Positions 44,386 to 52,452 of a DNA stretch of 64,000 nucleotides are shown one piece after another. The notes beneath the pieces were generated by a model, which did not search any database, was not told the origin of the DNA, and saw only the letters and a program-made list of their open reading frames with translations. The stretch spans positions 372,001 to 436,000 of the forward strand of contig CAVURM010000001.1 in NCBI GenBank assembly GCA_963743875.1, read 5' to 3'. The translations under genes and the position numbers were made by a program. This DNA comes from RHKX01 sp963743875. GTDB taxonomy: Bacteria; Actinomycetota; Thermoleophilia; Solirubrobacterales; 70-9. Each line of letters opens with the position of its first letter. Position 1 is the first letter of the stretch.

Positions 44386-45099
44386 GTGGCCCCGGAGGGC
44401 AAGCGCCGTAGCCTCTCACGCCGCCGGCTGCTCGGCCTCGATCGCTCCGGTCCCGAGCCACCGCAGACCCGAGCCGGCCAGCCGTTGCGACCGTTCACGC
44501 TGCCGAACCTGATCGGCTACATCCGACTGGCGGCGATTCCCGTGTTCCTGGTGATCGCCTTCGATTCCGGCGACGGGCGGGACGGGCTTGCGGCGCTGAT
44601 CTTTCTGGCGATCGCCCTCGGCGACCTCCTCGACGGGTTCGTCGCCCGGGCGACCGGTCAGTACAGCCGGTTCGGCGCACTCCTCGACCCGGTCGTCGAC
44701 CGGCTCACGATTCTCGCCGGCGCCGCAGTCTGCTGGAACTTCGAGCTGTTGCCGCGAGTTGCGATCGCGCTCCTTGTGGTTCGCGAGGTCGCGACGCTCG
44801 GGTTGGCCCGCTACGGCCTCCGGCACGGGGCCGACCTGGAGATCACCTGGTGGGGCCGGATCGCGGTATTCCTGATCATGGGCGGGATCTTCTGGTCGAT
44901 GGTGCTTGATTGGCTGATCATCGAGATTGGATTCTGCGTCGGGGTCGGGCTGGCGATCCTCGCCACGGTCTTCTACGTGCGCGACGCGATCCGGCAGGCC
45001 CGGGAGCGGCGCGGCAAGCCCGGATCCAGCGCACAGGCCGAGGGCGAAGACGTGGGCGGATCGATGCAGTCCGGCGTTCAACCTTCAAGTTCTGATTGA
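44386..45099 (+). CDS. CDP-alcohol phosphatidyltransferase (PgsA-like)
   Basis: 237 residues, about four to five membrane helices. CDP-OH-P motif GDLLDGFVARATGQYSRFG... with DxxDGxxAR-x8-GxxxDxxxD complete (ending LDPVVD). Likely phosphatidylglycerophosphate synthase, though cardiolipin- or inositol-type relatives share the motif. N-terminal basic tail, C-terminal low-complexity tail. Neighbours FHA and MerR genes as pgsA2 does near garA in mycobacteria. GTG start 44386. Confidence 0.88.
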   Translation: MAPEGKRRSLSRRRLLGLDRSGPEPPQTRAGQPLRPFTLPNLIGYIRLAAIPVFLVIAFDSGDGRDGLAALIFLAIALGDLLDGFVARATGQYSRFGALLDPVVDRLTILAGAAVCWNFELLPRVAIALLVVREVATLGLARYGLRHGADLEITWWGRIAVFLIMGGIFWSMVLDWLIIEIGFCVGVGLAILATVFYVRDAIRQARERRGKPGSSAQAEGEDVGGSMQSGVQPSSSD

Positions 45100-45123
45100 C
45101 CCTTGGGGTGTCAGGCCTATAAT
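45096..45123 (+). promoter_or_regulatory. Consensus sigma-70 promoter for the rsiG-like / FHA / merR operon
   Basis: TTGACC (45096-45101), 16-bp spacer, perfect TATAAT (45118-45123). It overlaps the pgsA-like stop codon. The start would be near 45130, leaving a leader of about 58 nt with a small CCGACC / GGTCGG hairpin (45134-45150). Confidence 0.75.
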
Positions 45124-45187
45124 CGAACTCCGCCGACCTCTCCGGTCGGTCGGTACCCGAGACGGACAAGAAGGTTTGGGTGAGTTG

Positions 45188-45445
45188 ATGGACGAAACAT
45201 TTCCCGATATCGGTGCCATGGACGACCAGGAGCTGAAGGAGATGATCGATGAGCTCACCCGCGAGGAGCAGGACGTCTCCTATCGCCGCAGGATGCTGCA
45301 CGGCAAGATCGACATCCTTCGCGCCGAGCTCGTCAACCGGCTGCGGACCAACCGTGAGTCGGGCGACGCTCTGATCAGCGGGGCCGATGTCGAGAAGCTC
45401 TCCGACATCCTCGCCGGACGGGTCGTCGGCGAAGACAGGATCTAG
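45188..45445 (+). CDS. RsiG-like c-di-GMP-responsive anti-sigma factor, single-motif form
   Basis: 85 residues, predicted helical hairpin. E27-x3-S31-x2-R34-x3-H38-x3-D42 matches the c-di-GMP motif E-x3-S-x2-R-x3-Q-x3-D of Streptomyces RsiG, with His for Gln. The surrounding VSYRRRMLHGKIDILRAEL is characteristic of the family (often annotated as aerial mycelium formation protein). Streptomyces RsiG has two motif copies; one copy here implies a homodimer like that known in Rubrobacter. Cognate sigma factor (WhiG-like) not in the window. Strong promoter upstream. Confidence 0.8.
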   Translation: MDETFPDIGAMDDQELKEMIDELTREEQDVSYRRRMLHGKIDILRAELVNRLRTNRESGDALISGADVEKLSDILAGRVVGEDRI

Positions 45446-45452
45446 GCGACCG

Positions 45453-45923
45453 ATGGCCCTGCACTGCCATGAATGCGGGTTCGTCAACGACGAGGGTGCC
45501 AACTACTGCCAGAAGTGCGGGGCGTACCTGGGCCGTGCCGAGGGCGCTGATGAACCGTCGACTCTGACCTACAAGATCGCCGAGACCGGAGACTTCCAGC
45601 CGATCGACCTCGAGGAAATGGTCGAGGAGGAGGGAGCCGCGCTCGTGATCCGCTCCGGCGGCGGGCGGGCGGGCGAGAGCTTCGCGGTCGACCAGGAGCG
45701 GATGAGCATCGGTCGCACTCCCGACGCCCCGATCTTTCTCGACGACGTCACGGTGTCCCGTAATCACGCCCTGCTCGTGCGACGACGCGACGGCCTCTAC
45801 ATCGACGACCTCGGATCGCTGAACGGCACCTACGTCAACCGTCACCGGATCGAATCCCACCTGCTCGACGACGGCGACGAGATTCAGGTCGGCAAGTTCA
45901 AACTCAGCTACCTGGAGCGCTGA
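45453..45923 (+). CDS. Zinc-ribbon plus FHA domain protein (GarA-like context)
   Basis: 156 residues. N-terminal zinc ribbon (Cys5, 8, 19, 22), acidic linker (EEMVEEEGAA), then a forkhead-associated domain with GRTPDAPIF, VSRNHALL and GSLNGTYVN, which bind phosphothreonine. It precedes a MerR gene as garA (Rv1827) does in mycobacteria, suggesting a Ser/Thr-kinase-linked metabolic switch. No ETTS phospho-motif as in GarA, so the input may differ. Confidence 0.87.
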   Translation: MALHCHECGFVNDEGANYCQKCGAYLGRAEGADEPSTLTYKIAETGDFQPIDLEEMVEEEGAALVIRSGGGRAGESFAVDQERMSIGRTPDAPIFLDDVTVSRNHALLVRRRDGLYIDDLGSLNGTYVNRHRIESHLLDDGDEIQVGKFKLSYLER

Positions 45924-45927
45924 GCTC

Positions 45928-46671
45928 GTGGACGTGACGACCCCGCCCGCGACCGCCCGGAGCCGCGAGTCGCGCGACTCGCGGCCGCGAAAGGCGCTGA
46001 CGATCGGCGCCGTCTGCAAGGTCCTCGGACAGGAGTTCGACGACATCTCGATCTCCAAGATCCGCTACCTCGAGGACCAGAAGCTGCTCACCCCGCGGCG
46101 GACCCGCGGCGGATACAGGCTCTACAGCCAGGCCGACGTCGAGCAGCTGCGGGCGATCCTGAGGATGCAACGGGACGAGTTCCTGCCGCTGCGGGTGATC
46201 CGCCAGGAGCTGGCCGCCGGCAAGATCGGCGGCGAGCGCGATCGTGGCGTACGCCCCGGATCGAGTCGCCGGGCGATGACGCTCGAGGAGCCCGACGAAT
46301 GGATCGGCCAGGACGACGTACTCGAACAGACCGGAGCGTCCGCCGAGCTGATCCGCGAGCTCGAGGAGTTCGGAATCGTGCAACCCAAGCAACGCAACGG
46401 TTCGAAGATCTTCGACGAGACCGACGTGGAGATCATCCGCGCGGCGACGGAGCTTGCGCGGTTCGGCGTCGGCGGCCGCAATCTCCGAGTCTTCCGTTCC
46501 TCCGCCGATCGCGAGTCATCGCTGCTCGAACAGGTGATGGCGCCCTCGCTCCGCTCCCGAAGTGCCGCCCGGCGTGAGGAGGCCATCGAGAGCCTCGAGA
46601 GCCTCGCCGCCACCTGCACCCAGCTCAAGCACCTGCTCCTGGTTCGCGATCTCAGACGCCTCCGCGGCTGA
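45928..46671 (+). CDS. MerR-family regulator, Rv1828-like
   Basis: 247 residues from GTG 45928. Winged-helix N-terminus (LTIGAVCKVLGQEFDDISISKIRYLEDQKLLTPRRTRGGYRLYSQADVEQL), then a second winged-helix-like segment (DEWIGQDDVLEQTGAS, ELEEFGIVQPK, DVEIIRAATEL) as in mycobacterial Rv1828. No Cys cluster for metals. Follows the FHA gene by 4 nt; targets unknown. Confidence 0.88.
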   Translation: MDVTTPPATARSRESRDSRPRKALTIGAVCKVLGQEFDDISISKIRYLEDQKLLTPRRTRGGYRLYSQADVEQLRAILRMQRDEFLPLRVIRQELAAGKIGGERDRGVRPGSSRRAMTLEEPDEWIGQDDVLEQTGASAELIRELEEFGIVQPKQRNGSKIFDETDVEIIRAATELARFGVGGRNLRVFRSSADRESSLLEQVMAPSLRSRSAARREEAIESLESLAATCTQLKHLLLVRDLRRLRG

Positions 46672-46684
46672 GGAGGTCGGCCCG

Positions 46685-47167
46685 ATGCCGAACGTCGCCC
46701 GCAGCCGCGTGATCGGTGCGAGCGCAGACAGGGTCTGGGATCTGATCTCCGACCCGCACAACCTGCCCCGGTGGTGGCCGGAGACGAGCAGGGTCGAGGA
46801 CGTCGAGGGCTCTCCGGGCTCCCGGAGCAGCCGCTTCACCCAGGTACTGAAGACGAGCAAGGGCCGAACCGTGCGGGCGGACTTTCGCTGCACGGCCTCG
46901 ACCGCCGGTCGGCGCATCGTCTGGAGCCAGCAGCTCGAGGGCACCCCGTTCGAGGGCTTCCTGCGGGACGCCGAGCTCGAGGTCAGGCTCGACGACGCCG
47001 GCCGAAACCCGACCGAGGCGACCAGCGTGACCGTCGAGGGTCGCCGGCGGCTGCGCGGCCTGTCCCGCCTCGGGTCGCTGATGATGCGGAGGGCGACTGG
47101 AAGGACGCTCAACCAGACGCTCGACGGGATCGAGCGGGCGATGGTCAGCGATGGGGGGGCGGCATGA
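46685..47167 (+). CDS. SRPBCC (START-like) ligand-binding protein
   Basis: 160 residues from ATG 46685. ARSRVIGASADRVWDLISDPHNLPRWWPETSRVEDVEG is the classic polyketide-cyclase/START-like entry; hydrophobic cavity protein, ligand unknown. Overlaps the flavoprotein gene by ATGA, suggesting a shared lipid substrate. Confidence 0.82.
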   Translation: MPNVARSRVIGASADRVWDLISDPHNLPRWWPETSRVEDVEGSPGSRSSRFTQVLKTSKGRTVRADFRCTASTAGRRIVWSQQLEGTPFEGFLRDAELEVRLDDAGRNPTEATSVTVEGRRRLRGLSRLGSLMMRRATGRTLNQTLDGIERAMVSDGGAA

Positions 47168-48825
47168 ATGCCGGCAGAGAGTTGCTGCGGCGCGACTCCG
47201 CGTTCGACAGCTGGGGCGAGGACAGCACCGTGCCGGCGCTGGGGCCCGACGCCAGGAGCCTGCTGAAGGAGCGGATCGGCGCCGGCGAACCGCTCGCTCG
47301 CGTCCCCCTTGATTCGGTTGATGTCACGCCCGCCGCTTCGATCCCGGGTTCGGTCATCGACGCGGCCGGCGGAGCCGGGGCGGTGAGCACGAGCGATGAG
47401 GACCGCATTCGCCACGCAGCCGGAAAGGGCTACCCCGACCTGATCCGGATGCGGGCCGGGCGAATCGAGCGAGCGCCCGACGCGGTACTTGCCCCACCGG
47501 ATGCGCGGTCCGTCGCCGCCGTGCTCGAGGCCTGCACGCGGGAGCGGATCGCGGTCGTCCCCTTCGGCGGAGGGACGAGCGTCGTCGGCGGGGTGGATCC
47601 CGAGCCGGGGAGTTTCGACCGGCTGGTCTCACTCGATCTGTCCGCTTTCCGCGCCGTCTCGGTTGACCCGGTTTCGATGACCGCCAGGCTGGGACCGGGC
47701 CTGCGAGGACCCGAGGCCGAGGCTGCCCTCAGCGCCGAGGGCTTCACGCTCGGGCACTTTCCTCAGTCCTACCGTTACGCGACGATCGGCGGCTTCGCCG
47801 CGACCCGCTCGGCGGGACAGGCTTCGACCGGATACGGGCGATTTGACGCCGTGGCAACCGAGATCGAGCTGACGACCCCGGTGGGCGTCATGAAGACGCT
47901 CTCGACGCCTCATACGGCGGCTGGGCCCTCACTGCGGGAGCTCGTTCTCGGCTCGGAGGGTGTTTTCGGGGTGATCACGGAGGTCGGCGTCCGGGTCAGG
48001 CCGAAACCCGAGAGGACGGCTTACGAAGGATGGTTTGCGCCGAGCTTCGAGGCGGGGACGGCGATCATCCGAAGCCTCGCCCAGGACGACGCGCTCCCCG
48101 ACGTCATTCGCCTCTCCGATCGCGACGAGACGGAGGTGTCCTTGGCGCTGACCGGCCTCGCCGGGCTCAAGCGCACCGGCCTCGCGGCCTATCTGAAGCT
48201 GAGGGGAAGAACCGAAGGGTGCATGCTGATCGTTGGTTGGGAGGGCGCGCGGGAGAGCGTCGAACGTCGTCGCCAACTCTCCCGTCGTCTGCTTCGCATC
48301 GGCGGGGCGGTGCCGCTCGGGAGCTCGCCCGGCCGCTCATGGGAGCGCGGACGATACGAGGGCCCGCACCTCCGCGACGCGCTCATCGACGAGGGGATCC
48401 TGGTCGAGACGCTCGAGACCTCACACACCTACTCCCGCGCCGGCGAGCTCTACGCATCCGTTCGCAAAGCCCTGCAAGGGGCGATCGGCGGCGGCTCCGG
48501 GATCGTCATGTGCCATGTCTCGCACGCCTATCGAGACGGCATATCCCTCTACTTCACGTTCCTGACCCCGGCTCGGAGCGGAGCGGAGATCGAGCAGTGG
48601 GCGGCACTGAAGGCCGCGGCCTGCGGCGCAATCGTCGCCGCCGGCGGCACGATCACCCATCACCATGCGGTTGGACGGGACCATGCTCCCTACATGCCGT
48701 CGGAGATCGGCGAGCTCGGGATCGAGGCGCTGCTCGGGGTCAAGTCCCGTCTCGACCCGGCCGGGATCATGAACCCGGGCAAGTTGGTGGGCGTCAGCCG
48801 CCCTGCTGGCCCTGACTCTGCTTGA
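47164..48825 (+). CDS. FAD-binding oxidase, alkyldihydroxyacetonephosphate synthase-like
   Basis: 553 residues. PCMH FAD domain with VVPFGGGTSVVGG, GHFPQSYRYATIGGFAATRSAGQASTGYG and LGSEGVFGVITEV; C-terminal cap with GGTITHHHAVGRDH, the His-rich motif of ADPS family enzymes, ending DPAGIMNPGKL. Could make ether-lipid precursors; D-lactate or glycolate oxidase-like activity is the alternative. ATG 47164 coupled to the SRPBCC gene. 3' end overlaps the convergent anti-sigma-like gene by 32 bp. Confidence 0.83.
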   Translation: MNAGRELLRRDSAFDSWGEDSTVPALGPDARSLLKERIGAGEPLARVPLDSVDVTPAASIPGSVIDAAGGAGAVSTSDEDRIRHAAGKGYPDLIRMRAGRIERAPDAVLAPPDARSVAAVLEACTRERIAVVPFGGGTSVVGGVDPEPGSFDRLVSLDLSAFRAVSVDPVSMTARLGPGLRGPEAEAALSAEGFTLGHFPQSYRYATIGGFAATRSAGQASTGYGRFDAVATEIELTTPVGVMKTLSTPHTAAGPSLRELVLGSEGVFGVITEVGVRVRPKPERTAYEGWFAPSFEAGTAIIRSLAQDDALPDVIRLSDRDETEVSLALTGLAGLKRTGLAAYLKLRGRTEGCMLIVGWEGARESVERRRQLSRRLLRIGGAVPLGSSPGRSWERGRYEGPHLRDALIDEGILVETLETSHTYSRAGELYASVRKALQGAIGGGSGIVMCHVSHAYRDGISLYFTFLTPARSGAEIEQWAALKAAACGAIVAAGGTITHHHAVGRDHAPYMPSEIGELGIEALLGVKSRLDPAGIMNPGKLVGVSRPAGPDSA

Positions 48826-49804
48826 CCAGGGGGATGTCGCCCGAGGCGAGCTCGGTACCGACGAATGAGAGGATCGGGACCTCCTGTTGGGCCGCCTGCC
48901 TGATCTTCGACTGGAGCTTGGCCACCGACGTCTGGGAGATGCGGACCGATTGCGCCTGGTTGCCGACGGCCACCGCGATCGGGGTCGGGACGGCGAGCCT
49001 GCCTGAAAACCCGCCGTTCTCGTCGGGCTGGAGGCTGTCGATGGGGTAGCCGGCGCTGTCACCGACCATCAGCCAGACCAGGTAGGACTGGCCGTCGACG
49101 AGCTCGGGATCGAGGCCCTGGACGTCGACATCGACGAAGAGCTGCTGTTGATCTGAGCCAAGCCCGAACACCGCCTGGCCGGCGACGCCGCTTCCGGAAG
49201 CAGGCTTCAGGGGCACCGTGGTGATGTTCTCGTCGGTGGTCGTCGATGCGGTCGGCGAGGATGGCGATGTCGTGTCCCCGTCCCCGCCGGAGAAGACGCC
49301 CGCGGCCAGGAGGATTGCGAACACGAGGAGCACCCCGACCGCGACCAACGCGGCGATCAGCCGGGTCTGGTCGCTGCGGCCCTCGGAGTCGCCCTCGACT
49401 TCGGCCGGAGACCGCGGATCCGTGGGGACGGCCGGCTCGCTCGGGTCCGGGAGTGCAGCTCGACGGCGCTTGCCGCGAGGCTCGGGCAGCCTCGCCAGTT
49501 TGGCACCGGGCGCGATCTCACTCAGGCCCTCCTGGATGCGACGCGCAAGATCGAGGGCCTCGGGATCGCTACCCAGGAAACGAACCGCGTCGGCGCGGCC
49601 GATCGGATCGGCCTGGCCGAGCAGAAAATCGGTCAGCGAGACCACGGAATCAGGGTCGGCTCCGCCGATCTCCGAAAGCGCCGTCCGCGCCCGGTCTCGA
49701 ACCTCGTCCGCCGGTACGCCGAGCAGGCCCGAAATGTCCTCGTAGCTCTGTCCCCGCTCACAGAGAAGCTGGAGCAGGGCCCGTTGTTCCCCTTGCAATG
49801 GCAT
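48794..49804 (-). CDS. Membrane protein with sigma-region-4-like HTH and RskA-like extracellular domain
   Basis: 336 residues. N-terminus (LQGEQRALLQLLCERGQSYEDISGLLGVPADEVRDRARTAL) resembles sigma-70 region 4 HTH; then an acidic Pro-rich linker, one membrane helix (LIAALVAVGVLLVFAILLAAGV), a Thr/Ser-rich segment and an outer domain (GQSYLVWLMVGD, VRISQTS) like the anti-sigma-K C-terminal domain. Possibly a one-piece signalling protein. No partner sigma gene adjacent. Confidence 0.65.
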   Translation of the reverse strand: MPLQGEQRALLQLLCERGQSYEDISGLLGVPADEVRDRARTALSEIGGADPDSVVSLTDFLLGQADPIGRADAVRFLGSDPEALDLARRIQEGLSEIAPGAKLARLPEPRGKRRRAALPDPSEPAVPTDPRSPAEVEGDSEGRSDQTRLIAALVAVGVLLVFAILLAAGVFSGGDGDTTSPSSPTASTTTDENITTVPLKPASGSGVAGQAVFGLGSDQQQLFVDVDVQGLDPELVDGQSYLVWLMVGDSAGYPIDSLQPDENGGFSGRLAVPTPIAVAVGNQAQSVRISQTSVAKLQSKIRQAAQQEVPILSFVGTELASGDIPLVKQSQGQQGG

Positions 49805-49876
49805 CGCGAAAGCCTATGCAACCGGCGCGACGGGTGCCGCGGCTTCGGCGGGTCGGCCCGGGCCGAAGCCGTGATC

Positions 49877-49882
49877 TAGGCT
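49877..49882 (+). promoter_or_regulatory. -10 element (TAGGCT) before thioesterase
   Basis: TAGGCT followed by 6 nt and ATG 49889: leaderless architecture. Confidence 0.45.
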
Positions 49883-49888
49883 CCGCCT

Positions 49889-50299
49889 ATGGCTTCCGGC
49901 CCAGAACATGTTCACGAGGGATCGCTCGACCAGGTTCTCGGCATCGAGGGCTTCGAGTTCGACGGCGAGATGATCGCCACCGCCCGCATGGCCGTCCGCG
50001 ACGGAGTCAAGCAGCCGTTTGGGATCGTCCACGGCGGCGCCTATGCGGCGCTTGCGGAGTCGCTGGCCTCGCGGGCGACCTTCGAGTCCGTCGCACCCGA
50101 GATGGTCGCCATCGGGCAGGCCAACGAGTCGATCTTCCTGCGGCCGGTCTTCTCCGGCACGATCCACGCCCGCGCCCGGGCACTCCATCGCGGGCGGACG
50201 AGCTGGGTCTGGGACGTGGAGATGACCGACGACGAGGGTCGCCTCTGCGCGACCTCGCGCCTGATCATCGCTGTCCGACCGCTGCCGGAGCGCCGCTGA
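49889..50299 (+). CDS. PaaI/hotdog-fold thioesterase
   Basis: 136 residues. GIVHGGAYAALAESLAS is the PaaI-type catalytic segment, followed by FLRPVFSGTIHARARALHRGRTSWVWDVEM. Hydrolyses an acyl-CoA, substrate unknown. Single gene, leaderless promoter. Confidence 0.88.
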   Translation: MASGPEHVHEGSLDQVLGIEGFEFDGEMIATARMAVRDGVKQPFGIVHGGAYAALAESLASRATFESVAPEMVAIGQANESIFLRPVFSGTIHARARALHRGRTSWVWDVEMTDDEGRLCATSRLIIAVRPLPERR

Positions 50300-50311
50300 G
50301 GTCGTCGGCGG

Positions 50312-50468
50312 GGTGGCGTGCCGAGTGACCGCCACCGTTGGGTGAGAGTCGGTTTGGCTGGGGAGGGGAGGACTTGGACTCCAGGTCACCGTTCACCCGC
50401 CTGCCGAGGGGCTTGAATGAACCCGATTGGCAGCGAACGGCGCACGTAGCGCCGCTATCTGCCAATCG
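50312..50468. repeat. Dispersed structured repeat, partial inverted copy 3
   Basis: 50312-50423 is the reverse complement of the tail of copies 1 and 2 (for example GGTGAGAGT, GAGGACTT, GTCACCGTTCACCCGCCTGCCGAGG). A hairpin follows at 50424-50468: outer CGATTGGCAG / CTGCCAATCG, inner CGGCGC / GCGCCG with a 5-nt loop. Same architecture as the other copies but different stem sequences. No gene in 50300-50649. Confidence 0.75.
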
Positions 50469-50567
50469 TCGGAACTCCGCCGACTCAGCCACCACCCCTT
50501 CCCCGTGGCCACCACCCCTCCGCGCCCAACCACCTGACGCCCTTGCCGAGCGGCAACACCCAACGGT

Positions 50568-50649
50568 CCGACCAGAGCGGACGCGTAGCGGAGCATCTGG
50601 TCGGGGTTATCCAGAGCGGACGCGTCAGCGGAGCATTCCTCGGGGTTAT
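50568..50649. repeat. 39-bp tandem direct repeat with hairpin
   Basis: Two near-identical 39-bp units at 50572-50610 and 50611-50649, each starting CCAGAGCGGACGCGT and ending TCGGGGTTAT. Unit 1 also lies in a CCGACCAGA / TCTGGTCGG hairpin (50568-50604). Sits just past the nadE stop. Confidence 0.7.
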
Positions 50650-52353
50650 CTAGCCCTGGAACCGGTTGGTGATCGGTAGACGGCGGTCGCGGCCGAATGC
50701 CTTCGTCGTGATCTTCACTCCGGGCGGCGCCTGGCGTCGCTTGTACTCGGCCCGGTCGACGAGGCCCGCCACCCGTAGTGCGTCGGCCCGGTTGAGCCCG
50801 GCGGCGATCAGGTCGGCGCGGCTTCCGTCGCCTTCGATGTAGGCGGCGAGGGCCGGATCGAGGAGGTCGTAGGGCGGCAGTGAGTCGGTGTCCTTCTGGT
50901 CGGGGCGAAGCTCCGCGGAGGGGGGACGTTCAATCGCGGAGGCGGGAATCAGCTCGTTGCCGGACCTGGCGTTGCGGTTCTCGACCAGCTCGTAGACGAG
51001 CAGCTTTGGGACGTCCTTGATCACCGCGAAGCCGCCCGCCATGTCGCCGTAGAGGGTCGCGTAACCGACCGACATCTCCGACTTGTTGCCGGTGCTCAGC
51101 GGCAGCCAGCCGAACTTGTTGGAAAGGGCCATGACGAGGGTGCCGCGGATCCGCGCCTGCAGATTCTCCTCGGCTATGCCGGGGTCCGTGCCCTCGAAGT
51201 GGGGGCCCAACAGGTCCCCGAAGGCCTCCATCACCGGGGCGATGGCGAATTCAATGTCTGGACAGCCGAGGTTGTCGGCGATCACCCTGGCATCGCTCTG
51301 AGTCTCCGAGCTGGAGTGGGGGGAGGGCATGATCACGCAGTTGACGCGGTCCGCTCCCAGAGCGTCGACCGCAATCAGCGCGACCAGGGCGGAATCGATC
51401 CCTCCCGAGAGCCCGAGCACCGCGCGTTCAAAGCCGTTCTTGGAGGCATAGTCGCCAAGCCCCGTCACCAGTGCGGCGTAGACCTCGTCGGCATCGGTCT
51501 TCAACTCGGTGATGCGGGTGGGTAGCACCGATCGCTTCTCTTGCGGACGTGAGGTCAGCGTCGCAGCCGTCGGGGCTGCCGCTCCGGCAGCCCGGGCCCC
51601 GCGGTCGGGGGCCAGGTCGAGGTCGCAGAGCAGCATCTCCTCCTCGAACTGGGCGGCCCTGGCGACCGTCCTGCCGGTCTCGTCGACGACGAAGCTGTGT
51701 CCGTCGAAGACCAGCTCGTCCTGTCCGCCGACCATGTTGCAGAGGGCGATCGCGACGCCGCTCTCACGGGCTCGCTCGGCGACCATCGCCTCCCGCTCCG
51801 GCCCCTTGGCGCGGTGATAGGGAGAGGCCGACGCGTTGACGATCAGCCTGGCGCCGCTCGCGGCTTCATCGGAGCTGGGTGGGCCGGCGAGCCAGATGTC
51901 CTCGCAGATCGTCAACCCGATCAGGACCCCGTTCAGCTCGATCAACTCACCGACGGGACCCGGCTCGAAGTAACGGCGCTCGTCGAAGACGCCGTAATTT
52001 GGGAGGTGCACCTTGCGATAGCGGGTAACGATCCGCCCCTCCGCCAGGACGGCCAGGCCATTGTGAAGCGCGACATCGCGAATCGGGCATCCCACCATCG
52101 CGACGATCCCCTCGACCTGGGGGGCGAGCGCATCCAGCGCCTCCTCGCAGGCGTCCAGGAAGTGGCGTTTGAGAAGCAGGTCCTCCGGCGGATAGCCACT
52201 GATCATCAGCTCCGGCAGCACGACCAGATCGGCCCCAGCGGCGCGCGCCCTGCCGATCGCCTCCGCCGCCATCGCCGCGTTGGCATCGATGTCGCCGACC
52301 GTCGGGTTGACCTGAGCCAGCGCCACCCGGGTGGCGTTCTGAGCCTCGTGCAT
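50650..52353 (-). CDS. nadE: Glutamine-dependent NAD+ synthetase NadE
   Basis: 567 residues. N-terminal nitrilase-type glutaminase (Glu in LPELMISGY, Lys in YRKVHLPNYGVFDE, Cys in GLTICEDIW) and C-terminal synthetase (ATP loop GLSGGIDSALVALIA, SSETQSDA, STGNKSEMSVGYATLYGD). Last step of NAD synthesis. ATG 52353 selected because GATAAT (reverse, 52360-52365) lies 6 nt upstream; a longer in-frame start is unlikely. Confidence 0.94.
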   Translation of the reverse strand: MHEAQNATRVALAQVNPTVGDIDANAAMAAEAIGRARAAGADLVVLPELMISGYPPEDLLLKRHFLDACEEALDALAPQVEGIVAMVGCPIRDVALHNGLAVLAEGRIVTRYRKVHLPNYGVFDERRYFEPGPVGELIELNGVLIGLTICEDIWLAGPPSSDEAASGARLIVNASASPYHRAKGPEREAMVAERARESGVAIALCNMVGGQDELVFDGHSFVVDETGRTVARAAQFEEEMLLCDLDLAPDRGARAAGAAAPTAATLTSRPQEKRSVLPTRITELKTDADEVYAALVTGLGDYASKNGFERAVLGLSGGIDSALVALIAVDALGADRVNCVIMPSPHSSSETQSDARVIADNLGCPDIEFAIAPVMEAFGDLLGPHFEGTDPGIAEENLQARIRGTLVMALSNKFGWLPLSTGNKSEMSVGYATLYGDMAGGFAVIKDVPKLLVYELVENRNARSGNELIPASAIERPPSAELRPDQKDTDSLPPYDLLDPALAAYIEGDGSRADLIAAGLNRADALRVAGLVDRAEYKRRQAPPGVKITTKAFGRDRRLPITNRFQG

Positions 52354-52359
52354 GTCACG

Positions 52360-52365
52360 ATTATC
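52360..52365 (-). promoter_or_regulatory. -10 element (GATAAT) before nadE
   Basis: GATAAT on the reverse strand, 6 nt before ATG 52353: leaderless architecture. Confidence 0.45.
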
Positions 52366-52452
52366 TCCGCAGACCGCTACTGACGGCGCCAACCGGTGTT
52401 AGAGGGCCGTAGCCGCTGCTACTTTGCCTCGCCCAGCCACGGAAGGAATCAA

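Noticed and set aside
50572..50649. CRISPR array
   Set aside because: Only two directly abutting units, no spacers and no cas genes.
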